From contig JAEYOP010000059.1 in the NCBI GenBank assembly GCA_023411575.1, positions 1-23,738 on the forward strand: a stretch of 23,738 bases of DNA. The letters are read 5' to 3'. The DNA is from Bacillota bacterium (GTDB lineage Bacteria; Bacillota; Clostridia; Acetivibrionales; DTU013). The translations under genes were made by a program, and so were the position numbers. Every line of letters begins with the position of its first letter. The stretch's first letter is position 1. Of the stretch, positions 16,310 to 23,738 are shown one piece after another. Below the pieces are notes generated by a model that was not told the DNA's origin, did not search any database, and worked only from the letters and a program-made list of their open reading frames with translations.

Positions 16310-18469
16310 TTAGGGCTCCTGGGCGCAAGCCTGACTTACTTTGAAACGGCTGATGGACTCGGACAGCATTTGCGCCGCTTTGCCGAGATCTTCGGATAAA
16401 CCGGCAAGTTCTTCAATGCCGGATGCCTGCTCCTGGGCGGATGCCGTGACCTCCTGGGAGGAGGCTGCGGTTTCCTGTGATACGGCGGAAATATTCTGGA
16501 TGGAGAGAGTGGCTTCCTCCTTATATTGCTCCATATCTTCAACGCTGCCATTAATATGCTGAACACGTTCCGCAAGGATTTGCATGGAGCCTGCAATTTT
16601 TTTGAACATGGAAATCGTGTTGTCTACCGCTTCATTTTGCGATTTCAGGATATTTTCCATTGCGGTAGCTCTTTCCACGGCTTTTGACGTTTGCCGCTGC
16701 GTATCCTTTATGATTCCGGCAATTTCCCGTGAGGCGTTCATGGACTGCTCGGCAAGCTTCCCCACTTCGTTTGCGACAACGGCGAAACCTCTGCCCATTG
16801 CGCCGGCTCTGGCCGCTTCTATGGACGCGTTCAGCGAAAGCAGATTCGTTTGGTCTGCAATATTGCCGATGACTTTGCTGATTTTTCCGATAGACCTGGA
16901 ATTGGAATCCAGCGCATCGATGTCCTGGAAAATCAGCCGGGTGCTTTCTGTTGTGGACTGGGTCTTCAATTCGAGGTTTTTCACCGACATAAGGCCTTCT
17001 CCCGTAAATCCGATTGCTTCATCGGAGAGCTTTTTGATTTCATCGGTATTGGCGGCTACCTGGTTTATTTTGAAGGCCAGCCCAATGATTTTTTGCACGC
17101 ACTGTTCCGCATCGGAGGCCTGTTCGGCGGCGCCTTGGGCAATTTCCTGTATAGCGCGGGTGATTTCGGCGGATACGGAAGATACGTTCTGAGATGCCAT
17201 AGAGACGGTAACGGAAGACTCGGCTACTTTTCCCGATATGGAGGAGGACTGCCGGATCAGTTCTCTCATATTGGAGATCATCCGGCTGATGCTTTGGGTC
17301 AACGCCCCCAGTTCATCCTTGCGCCCGGACACCGGATCAACGGTCAAATCACCGGAGGCGGCAAGGTCGGCGGCATGGATGATGCGCTTGATGGTTCTTC
17401 CCATGCTGTTGGACATAAACAGGCCGATAAATGCGGCAATCAATACGGCGGCGAGGACAAGAAACAAGGTCGTCCACTGTATTTTCTCCGCGCTTTCCAG
17501 GATCACTTTTTCAGGTATAAGACTCAGGAGAAGATAGCCCGACTCTCCCAACCGGAAATAGGTCATAAGGTAACCCTGTTTATTGTAAACGATATTGCTG
17601 CTACCCCACTGCTCGTTGCCGGATGCTATTTCGGCGAAGAAAGCATCATTAAGAAAAACGCACTGGTTGGCTTTCGCATTTTCCTCATCGGAAAGGGACG
17701 GCGAGAGGTCCCTCCCGTCCGGACTGATCAGATGGACTTCGCTTTCCTTGCCGAGATTCAGTTGCCCCATCGGATCCATGATCGTATTCAGTTCGACGTT
17801 TATAAGCAGAGTTCCGGCCGTTTCACCTGTTTTGGGAATGACTGCGGGCCTTACCAGGCAGGTGGAGTAAAGCAGGCTGTCCTGGCGGATACTGAACTTG
17901 TCCAATGCCTTATTGTTACCTACCCATTTTATTTTTTCAACCTTGCTGATCATTTCGTTGTAATCGGGGTCGTCCGGGAGGGAATTAAAATCACTATCCG
18001 TCATTTGATAGCTGGTACTGGATTTCAGCGACTTGTCCTCCGGGGCGACAATTACGATATCGGTTATAAATTCGTTGGCGTAGGTAAGGTTGTTGATAAA
18101 ATCCTCCGAATTACTCCTTGCCGCCATCTTGTTGATGGAGCCCTCGAACGCATGCGGGGCCAGAAAGCTCTGGATATCGTTGTTGTTGATGATCTGCGTG
18201 GAAATCGTTTCGACGTTTTTCATGACAAGGGTGAGATAGTTGCCGGTCTGTTTCATGGTTTCCAGGGTGGAATCCGTTACCTTTTCATCAATGGCTTTTG
18301 CAGAGATCGAATAGGATACGGCGCCGAGAGCAACAATGGGTATGATGATGACGAAAAACGCCGATAATAATTTTGCCCGGATTGTGTTAAAACAGATCCT
18401 GCTAAAAAGACCGGACAAGAAGGTAAAAAAGTTCTTTGCACCAGAGGACTGTTTCTTTTGTGTGACCAT
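16310..18469 (-). CDS. Methyl-accepting chemotaxis protein with extracellular Cache-type sensor
   Basis: A chemoreceptor of about 719 residues. Membrane helices at about 35-56 and 331-352 flank a large extracellular Cache-type domain (57-330). HAMP is at about 353-405 and the signalling domain fills the rest, with the highly conserved hairpin tip around 536-575 (IADQTNLLSLNASIEAARAG, GRGFAVVANEV). Glutamine/glutamate-rich stretches on either side are the likely methylation regions. It would send ligand information to CheA/CheW. The ATG at 18469 has only a weak GGCGGA ribosome site. Its promoter carries the same activator element as the sensor operon next door, which suggests it is made in response to the same signal. 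I did not find a sigma-D type promoter. Confidence 0.94.
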   Translation of the reverse strand: MVTQKKQSSGAKNFFTFLSGLFSRICFNTIRAKLLSAFFVIIIPIVALGAVSYSISAKAIDEKVTDSTLETMKQTGNYLTLVMKNVETISTQIINNNDIQSFLAPHAFEGSINKMAARSNSEDFINNLTYANEFITDIVIVAPEDKSLKSSTSYQMTDSDFNSLPDDPDYNEMISKVEKIKWVGNNKALDKFSIRQDSLLYSTCLVRPAVIPKTGETAGTLLINVELNTIMDPMGQLNLGKESEVHLISPDGRDLSPSLSDEENAKANQCVFLNDAFFAEIASGNEQWGSSNIVYNKQGYLMTYFRLGESGYLLLSLIPEKVILESAEKIQWTTLFLVLAAVLIAAFIGLFMSNSMGRTIKRIIHAADLAASGDLTVDPVSGRKDELGALTQSISRMISNMRELIRQSSSISGKVAESSVTVSMASQNVSSVSAEITRAIQEIAQGAAEQASDAEQCVQKIIGLAFKINQVAANTDEIKKLSDEAIGFTGEGLMSVKNLELKTQSTTESTRLIFQDIDALDSNSRSIGKISKVIGNIADQTNLLSLNASIEAARAGAMGRGFAVVANEVGKLAEQSMNASREIAGIIKDTQRQTSKAVERATAMENILKSQNEAVDNTISMFKKIAGSMQILAERVQHINGSVEDMEQYKEEATLSIQNISAVSQETAASSQEVTASAQEQASGIEELAGLSEDLGKAAQMLSESISRFKVSQACAQEP

Positions 18470-18545
18470 AAAATATTCCGCCTTTTTCTTTAATATCCGT
18501 CCATTGTTCGGATGTGTCTACATATTTTGTCGAATTTTGGTATTA

Positions 18546-18574
18546 ATTATATGCTGTAAATATATAGCCGGCAA
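18546..18574 (-). promoter_or_regulatory. Promoter of the chemotaxis gene
   Basis: On the minus strand TTGCCG (18574-18569), exactly 17 bp, then TATAAT (18551-18546). The start point would be near 18539, with a leader of about 70 bases. Confidence 0.75.
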
Positions 18575-18575
18575 C

Positions 18576-18615
18576 GTGACAATCCGATCATTTTGTTTGA
18601 AATCCGATCATTTTT
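18576..18615 (-). promoter_or_regulatory. Shared direct-repeat activator element, copy 2 (chemotaxis gene)
   Basis: On the minus strand two perfect copies of AAAATGATCGGATT begin at 18614 and 18594, 20 bp apart. ATTGTCAC (18583-18576) follows, then one base and the -35. Aligned without gaps to the plus-strand copy at 18627-18666, 33 of 40 bases match by my count. This copy has the most regular half-sites and best defines the motif. Confidence 0.75.
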
Positions 18616-18626
18616 CCAGCCTGTCA

Positions 18627-18666
18627 AAAAATGATGATATTTTAAACAAAATGACAGGATTGTCCC
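18627..18666 (+). promoter_or_regulatory. Shared direct-repeat activator element, copy 3 (giant SLH gene)
   Basis: Half-sites AAAATGATGATATT (18628-18641) and AAAATGACAGGATT (18648-18661) are 20 bp apart. TTTAAACAAAATGA spans the middle and ATTGTCCC (18659-18666) ends the element one base before the -35. It stands back to back with copy 2, only 11 bp away, so a regulator bound here could switch on both divergent genes. A 7-bp palindrome CCTGTCA/TGACAGG (18620-18626 and 18652-18658) brackets it. Confidence 0.75.
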
Positions 18667-18667
18667 A

Positions 18668-18696
18668 TTGTGCATTAAAATGTCGAAATATATAAT
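18668..18696 (+). promoter_or_regulatory. Promoter of the giant SLH gene
   Basis: TTGTGC (18668-18673), a 17-bp spacer and a perfect TATAAT (18691-18696). The start point would be near 18703. Confidence 0.7.
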
Positions 18697-18702
18697 TTCA
18701 TT

Positions 18703-18957
18703 TATAACGGATAATAGCATGTCATTGCTTAATAACAGGCAATATTGGATTATTGCGGAATATTTTCATCGGGCTGACTTTCCTTAATTATAAGGCGATA
18801 GTGCATTCAATATAAATCGTATTCCAAATTGAATAAAGCTGCGACAGCCAGGAAAGCGCATACGCAATGCGGCTTTATTATTCTATTGTCTCTTTTTGAA
18901 AGGAGGTTAAAAACAGGTATTTCAAGGATTTTCACTTTTATATGAAGGAGGTCAATT
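18703..18957 (+). promoter_or_regulatory. Long structured 5' leader of the giant SLH gene
   Basis: About 255 bases lie between the predicted start point and the ATG. An 8-bp stem AATAAAGC/GCTTTATT (18832-18839 and 18872-18879) closes a 48-base structure. A rival stem ATTCAAT/ATTGAAT (18805-18811 and 18828-18834) shares bases 18832-18834 with it, so the two exclude each other. A first perfect AAAGGAGG (18899-18906) has no start codon at a useful distance; the real AAGGAGG is at 18945-18951. No known riboswitch class could be recognised. Confidence 0.45.
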
Positions 18958-21900
18958 ATGTCGGTAAAAATCATTTTAAAGAAAGAAATCCAAAAAAAAT
19001 TGATCAGTACCTTATTGGTTCTGGCGATGCTCCTGTTTATGCTTCCGATCAGCATATTTGCAGCAGCGTCCGGTAATTCGGATATAGCGGATCACTGGGC
19101 CCGGACGGCAATTGAGAAGTGGAGCGGAATGGGCATTATCAAGGGCTCGGATGGAAAGTTCCGGCCGGATGCGCCTATCACGCGCGGAGAATTGGCAGTA
19201 ATCATCGACCGGATCATGAAGTATCAGACGGCTGCAAAAAACAGCTTTTCGGATCTGGGAGAGAATTTTTACACGGCGGCCGTACTCAAGACCAATGCAG
19301 CCGGGGTCATGAAGGGCGACGGCGCAAGAATCCGTCCAAATGCCGAAATAACCCGCGAGGAAGCCGTGGTTATTATCGGACGGGCCCTCGGGATTACCGA
19401 AAAAACCGGCTCGTCCAGCTTCGGCGATGGGGCGGATATTTCCAAATGGGCAGCCGGTTATGTCAATTCGGCAGCTGAAAAAGGGTATATCAACGGTTAT
19501 AATGGTTTATTCCAGCCGAAATCCACCATTTCCCGGGCAGAAGCAGTTACAATCCTGGATAACGCAGTTACCGGACTATTTTCTGATGCGAAGGAATATT
19601 CAACAGAGGTGAACGGAACTGCAATTGTGAATACTCCGGGCACCGTGCTCAAGAATATGAAGATCATCGGCGACCTGATTATTTCCGAAGGCGTAGGCAA
19701 CGGCACCGTTACATTGAATAATGTGACAGTTACCGGTAAAATGATTGTCCGCGGCGGCGGTCCCAATTCCATTCTTATTACAGGCGACAGTAAAATTGTA
19801 AACATTGTCATTCTGAAAACCGATACCGGTAAGATAAGAGTGGTTACGTCAAATAAAGCCGTTGTTGATGTCGTCTATGTTAACGACGGAAATGACGATA
19901 TCATTCTGACCGGATCCTTTAAGAATGTATATATCACGGCAGAAGCAAAGATCAGTGCGGTGAGTGCCGATATAAAAAGCCTGAATGTAACAAACGGAAG
20001 GGCCTCCATCAATATTGACAAAAGTTCACAGGCATCTGAAGTTAAGATAGCAAATGCAGCTGCCGGAACATCTCTTGCCATATCCGGTACTGTCGGAACA
20101 TTAACGGCGAACGCCAGGATATCCGTTGCCAACAGCGGAACAATTACGAAAGCGGTTGTAAATGCAGATGGGGTTGCAATAGCCGGAACAGCACCGGTAA
20201 AAACGGAGTTTGGCTCTAATGTTACACAGACGCAAAAACCCACAGCAACAACACCCTCCACAACAACCGGCGGAACAACAACCGGTGGAAACAGCAGCGG
20301 TGGCACTCCCGGCGGAGACCAGCCGGCTACAGCAATAAAAGTCACTGGCATAACCCTGGACAAAACGATAATGACCTTGGATGTGGGCGGTGCACCGGGT
20401 ACATTGACAGCAACCGTAACGCCTACCAGTGCAACCGACAAAACTGTTACATGGACATCAAGCAATGCGGCTATTGCAACGGTTATTAACGGAATGGTAA
20501 CAGCAGTAACGCCGGGAACAACGACGATCACGGCAAAAACTGTCGATGGCGGCTTTACTGCGACCTGTCAGGTGACTGTCAACGCAGCAGTTGTACCAGT
20601 CACTGGCATATCCTTGAATAAAACAGCATTGGCACTTTCAGTAGGCGCCTCCGATATACTTGTTGCAACCGTAACGCCTACCAGTGCAACCGACAAAACT
20701 GTTACATGGACATCAAGCAATGCGGCTATTGCAACGGTTATTAACGGAACGGTAACAGCAGTAGCGCCGGGAACAACGACGATTACGGCGAAAACTGCCG
20801 ATGGCGGCTTCACTGCAAGCTGTCAGGTGACTGTCAACGCAACTGCGGTAACGAGCGGAACAAAGACCAGTACGGATACGGCCATTGGCACATATAAATA
20901 CGTAACAGTTTCAGGACTAACACCACATGTATTTATGCCCACAGGAGCCGGAAGTACCAGCTCTGCTGCATTCACAAACGTGACAGGCATGATGAATACC
21001 TATGGCAAATCAAACAATATTGTTGTCGCCATCAACTCGGGTATCTTTTACAATGCGCCCTCGGCCGCTTCGTCCGGAACACAGTATTGCTTTAACTACA
21101 AAGAAGCCGACGGTCCGGTTATTTCCAATGGAATTGTACTGAAAAGTCAAGAATGTCTGGATCATAGCGAGTGTGACCTCCTCGTTTTCGATGAAGACGG
21201 CAATGTGGGATGGACGGATTACTACGCCGATGCGGATGCCCTGGCCGCCGGCACTGGCTACTATTATGACATCCATGGCAGCAAAGTTACAGGAAAGAAA
21301 ATCGTGTCGGCTCTTACCGGCTTCGTCCCGATCGTAATAGACGGAAAGTCGGTATATAATCCCGCGGATACCGTCCTGAATGGTTATCACAATTATGTAG
21401 GCCATTATACACAGTCCGCTGTCCGCCAGATATTCGGAGTAAAGGCCGATGGCTCCTATGGTATTCTGACAAACAGCACCACCTGGACTTTGGCCAACGC
21501 GGCGGATGCTGCCGTAGCCGAAGGATTTGTATTTGCGTACAACCTTGACGGAGGCGGCAGCGCTGAGACCGTCCTTGCATCCGGTTCAGCGGACAGCTAT
21601 GCGATACAAACATTTGTTCCTCAGAGCAAAGGCACCCGTACGCTGCCCACCTATATCGTGTTTACCTCCAATAATGTTGCACCGGTAAGCGCTACAGCCA
21701 GTGCTATAAGCGCAACATTGAGTTCTTCCAGCTTCGACTGTGGTTCTACACTTGGCGCCATCAAGGCAAAACTTACGGTAAATGAGAACTTTATCAATGC
21801 TAACGGCAACACTTCCACCCGTAAGCTTTATAGCCAGATCGGCCTCGACATGAGCCAGACGCTGACGCACACGATCATCGGCGGCGGGACCACGATCCCG

Positions 21901-23738
21901 GATTGCACGGCAAAAAAGACAAGCACCAGCCCGAACGGAACACTATACTATGAAAAAGTCGATACAGAGACTAACACAATCAGTCTGCAATACAACAGTA
22001 ATGCTCGCCAGGACAACAAATACTATGATTACAGCACCGGTTATGCCTTGTCCACCGGAGATGATCTGTCCACGCCTGGTACAAAAGCCATCACAGTCAG
22101 CTATTCACCCGGTGGCGGACAAGCTCCCCTTACCACAACAGTAAATGTTACAATAAATGATATAATACCGGTTACGGGCATAACCCTGGATAAAACAGCA
22201 ATGGCCTTGGATGTGGGCGGTGCATCGGGTACATTGACAGCAACCATAACGCCTGCCAATGCAACCAATAAAACTGTCACATGGACATCAAGCAATACCG
22301 CTGCGGCGATTGTTACCAACGGAACGGTAATTCCGGTAGCGGCAGGAACAGCGGCCATTACCGCCAGAACTGACAACGGAGGCTTTACAGCGACCTGTGA
22401 CGTTACCGTTACAGTACCATCCAAAGGCGTAAGCTTGAATAAAACAGCAATGGCCCTGGCAATGGACAGCGTACCTGGGACATTGAAGGCAAATGCTTTC
22501 GGCGTAACCAATACAGATGTCACATGGACATCGGACAATGCGACTGTAGCGACTGTTGTCAACGGAACGGTAACGCCGGTATCGACGGGATCAGCGATTA
22601 TCACCGCTACGAGTGTTGAGGGTGGCTATACTGCGACCTGTCAGGTAACGGTTGATGCAAATGCAGTGGCATACGTGAAAAAGACCGGCGGAACTTACGG
22701 CAATTATACCAGTATGAAAGTCTCCGGCCTGACGCCATATGTGTTCACGCCCGTCGTCACCGCAAGCGGCGCAAATACCCCAACTGATTTCAATAACGTA
22801 ACCGGTATGATGAATACCTACGGCAAATCAAACAATATCGTTGTTGCGATCAACTCGAGCATCTTTTACAATGCAGGCGCAAACAAAGCATATTGCTTTA
22901 ACTACAAGGAACCCGACGGCGTAACGATCTCCAACGGCGTTGTTCTCAAGAGTGCCGAATCTATTGACCACACCCAGTGCGACATTCTTGTCTTCGATGA
23001 AGACGGCAATGTGGGATGGACGGATTACTACGCCGACGCGGATGCCCTGGTCGCCGGCGCCGGTTACTATTATGACATCTACGGCAAAAAAGTAACGGGC
23101 AAGAAAATCGTGTCGGCTGTCACCGGCTTCGTACCGATCCTTGTAGGCGGTAATTCCAAATACAATTCGGGCGATACCGCCCTGAACGGGTATGACAATT
23201 ATGTAGGCCACTACTCGACAGCGGCTGTCCGCCAGATATTCGGAGTAAAGGCCGACGGCTCCTATGGTATTCTGACAGGCAATTTAAGCGGAGGTACCTG
23301 GACTCTGGCTTCCGCAGCCGATGCTGCCAAGGCGGAAGGCTTCGTATTTGCATACAATCTTGACGGAGGCGGCAGCACGGAAACTGTTGTTGCAAGCGGC
23401 TCAGGCATTACCTACAGCATGGCGACGATCAATGCCCAGTACGCTGGTACGCGTCAGTTGCCCACCTACATCGTGTTCACCTCCAATAATGTGGCTCCGG
23501 TAAGTGCTACACCCAGCTTTATCAGCACAACAATGAGCGGGGCTACATTTACCTGCGGTGTCACACTTGGCGCCATCACGAAAAAACTCACGGTAACCGA
23601 GACCTTTGTCAATGCCAAGGGCAACAACAACACCCGTAAGCTTTTCAGCCGACAAGGCGTTGACACAAGTCAGACACTGCAGCATGTAATCATCGGCGGC
23701 GGATCTACGGTTGCAACTTGTACAGTGAAAAAGACGGA
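18958..23738 (+). CDS. Giant SLH-anchored surface protein with tandem BIG2-phosphodiester glycosidase (NAGPA) modules, partial
   Basis: The frame stays open for 1593 codons to the window edge, so the C-terminus is missing. In order: signal peptide 1-35/37; three SLH domains at about 42-85, 97-143 and 155-203, which bind pyruvylated wall polymer; a beta-rich region 208-425; a Thr/Gly linker 427-461; BIG2 domains from 462 and 548; NAGPA-like domain about 645-910 with NLDGGGS at 862-868; an Ig-like stretch to about 1070; BIG2 from 1072 and about 1157; second NAGPA-like domain about 1245-1510 with NLDGGGS at 1467-1473; then the start of a second Ig-like stretch. NAGPA proteins (the family of the mammalian uncovering enzyme) cleave sugars from phosphodiester links, so both domains may act on phosphoglycans or teichoic-acid-like polymers. 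AAGGAGG lies 6 bases before the start. Confidence 0.92.
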   Translation, partial: MSVKIILKKEIQKKLISTLLVLAMLLFMLPISIFAAASGNSDIADHWARTAIEKWSGMGIIKGSDGKFRPDAPITRGELAVIIDRIMKYQTAAKNSFSDLGENFYTAAVLKTNAAGVMKGDGARIRPNAEITREEAVVIIGRALGITEKTGSSSFGDGADISKWAAGYVNSAAEKGYINGYNGLFQPKSTISRAEAVTILDNAVTGLFSDAKEYSTEVNGTAIVNTPGTVLKNMKIIGDLIISEGVGNGTVTLNNVTVTGKMIVRGGGPNSILITGDSKIVNIVILKTDTGKIRVVTSNKAVVDVVYVNDGNDDIILTGSFKNVYITAEAKISAVSADIKSLNVTNGRASINIDKSSQASEVKIANAAAGTSLAISGTVGTLTANARISVANSGTITKAVVNADGVAIAGTAPVKTEFGSNVTQTQKPTATTPSTTTGGTTTGGNSSGGTPGGDQPATAIKVTGITLDKTIMTLDVGGAPGTLTATVTPTSATDKTVTWTSSNAAIATVINGMVTAVTPGTTTITAKTVDGGFTATCQVTVNAAVVPVTGISLNKTALALSVGASDILVATVTPTSATDKTVTWTSSNAAIATVINGTVTAVAPGTTTITAKTADGGFTASCQVTVNATAVTSGTKTSTDTAIGTYKYVTVSGLTPHVFMPTGAGSTSSAAFTNVTGMMNTYGKSNNIVVAINSGIFYNAPSAASSGTQYCFNYKEADGPVISNGIVLKSQECLDHSECDLLVFDEDGNVGWTDYYADADALAAGTGYYYDIHGSKVTGKKIVSALTGFVPIVIDGKSVYNPADTVLNGYHNYVGHYTQSAVRQIFGVKADGSYGILTNSTTWTLANAADAAVAEGFVFAYNLDGGGSAETVLASGSADSYAIQTFVPQSKGTRTLPTYIVFTSNNVAPVSATASAISATLSSSSFDCGSTLGAIKAKLTVNENFINANGNTSTRKLYSQIGLDMSQTLTHTIIGGGTTIPDCTAKKTSTSPNGTLYYEKVDTETNTISLQYNSNARQDNKYYDYSTGYALSTGDDLSTPGTKAITVSYSPGGGQAPLTTTVNVTINDIIPVTGITLDKTAMALDVGGASGTLTATITPANATNKTVTWTSSNTAAAIVTNGTVIPVAAGTAAITARTDNGGFTATCDVTVTVPSKGVSLNKTAMALAMDSVPGTLKANAFGVTNTDVTWTSDNATVATVVNGTVTPVSTGSAIITATSVEGGYTATCQVTVDANAVAYVKKTGGTYGNYTSMKVSGLTPYVFTPVVTASGANTPTDFNNVTGMMNTYGKSNNIVVAINSSIFYNAGANKAYCFNYKEPDGVTISNGVVLKSAESIDHTQCDILVFDEDGNVGWTDYYADADALVAGAGYYYDIYGKKVTGKKIVSAVTGFVPILVGGNSKYNSGDTALNGYDNYVGHYSTAAVRQIFGVKADGSYGILTGNLSGGTWTLASAADAAKAEGFVFAYNLDGGGSTETVVASGSGITYSMATINAQYAGTRQLPTYIVFTSNNVAPVSATPSFISTTMSGATFTCGVTLGAITKKLTVTETFVNAKGNNNTRKLFSRQGVDTSQTLQHVIIGGGSTVATCTVKKT
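20341..20838 (+). repeat. Two BIG2 repeats with an identical 85-bp core
   Basis: The two adjacent BIG2 domains are 255-258 bp apart. Bases 20410-20494 and 20665-20749 are identical over 85 bp, including synonymous positions, and similarity continues after. This points to recent duplication or ongoing gene conversion. Confidence 0.85.
20341..23738 (+). repeat. Tandem ~1.8-kb module repeat inside the giant gene
   Basis: The block BIG2-BIG2-NAGPA-Ig starts at 20341 and again at 22171. Matching points in the NAGPA parts are 1806 bp apart: for example, bases 21187-21230 and 22993-23036 are identical over 44 bp. The BIG2 parts have diverged more than the NAGPA cores. Whether more copies follow beyond the window cannot be seen. 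Confidence 0.88.

Noticed and set aside
18832..18879. Possible cyclic-di-GMP or cobalamin riboswitch in the giant gene's leader
   Set aside because: The conserved core sequences of those classes are not present; only generic stems are seen.
18942..18960. Earlier ATG at 18942 for the giant gene or a small leader peptide
   Set aside because: It is out of frame with the SLH protein, overlaps the true ribosome site and lies too far from the upstream AAAGGAGG.
20341..20838. Repeats that might suggest a CRISPR array
   Set aside because: The units are about 255 bp, in frame and encode BIG2 domains; there are no short repeats with unique spacers.
19875..23685. Series of minus-strand frames rich in Val/Thr/Pro over the giant gene
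   Set aside because: They are reverse readings of the repeated BIG2 and NAGPA modules; the plus frame is continuous from 18958 to the edge.

Overview
The window comes from a low- to mid-GC Gram-positive bacterium (Bacillota). It suggests a polysaccharide-using member of the Clostridia or Paenibacillaceae. The evidence is strong AGGAGG-type ribosome binding sites, lipoprotein and S-layer (SLH) sorting signals, YesM/YesN-type two-component systems with AraC-family regulators, and CUT1 sugar importers lacking their own ATPase. I cannot name the genus from sequence reading alone.

Layout. (1) 1-3580, minus strand: a CUT1 sugar importer operon (permease, permease, lipoprotein binding protein), closed at the far left by a bidirectional terminator. 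(2) 3581-3831: divergent promoter region. (3) 3832-12345, plus strand: AraC-type response regulator, a YesM-type kinase with two tandem extracellular sensor modules, two permeases, and a non-lipoprotein binding protein carrying an N-terminal BIG2 (Ig-like) domain. A strong terminator follows at 12364-12397. (4) 12555-16261, plus strand: AfuA/PgtC-like lipoprotein binding protein, second YesM-type kinase, compact AraC-type regulator, with no permease. (5) 16310-18469, minus strand: a methyl-accepting chemotaxis protein. (6) 18958 to the right edge, plus strand: an open frame of at least 1593 codons. It encodes a signal peptide, three SLH domains, a beta-rich region, a Thr/Gly linker, and then two tandem copies of a module made of two BIG2 domains, a phosphodiester-glycosidase-like (NAGPA) domain and an Ig-like tail. 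The second copy is cut by the window end.

How it fits together. The left half looks like one sensor pair controlling two flanking oligosaccharide importers. The right half holds the most interesting signal. The promoters of the binding protein-kinase-regulator operon, of the chemotaxis gene and of the giant SLH enzyme share a ~40-bp element built of two direct half-sites about 20 bp apart. It sits at the same distance from a TTG..-N17-TATAAT core promoter in all three cases, and two copies lie back to back in the 16310/18958 divergent region. This is the layout expected for an AraC-family activator. My inference is a small regulon in which a surface binding protein and kinase sense a ligand and the regulator turns on its own operon, a chemoreceptor and a surface-anchored phosphodiester glycosidase. 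The shared element is read directly from sequence; the regulator's identity and the ligand are inference.
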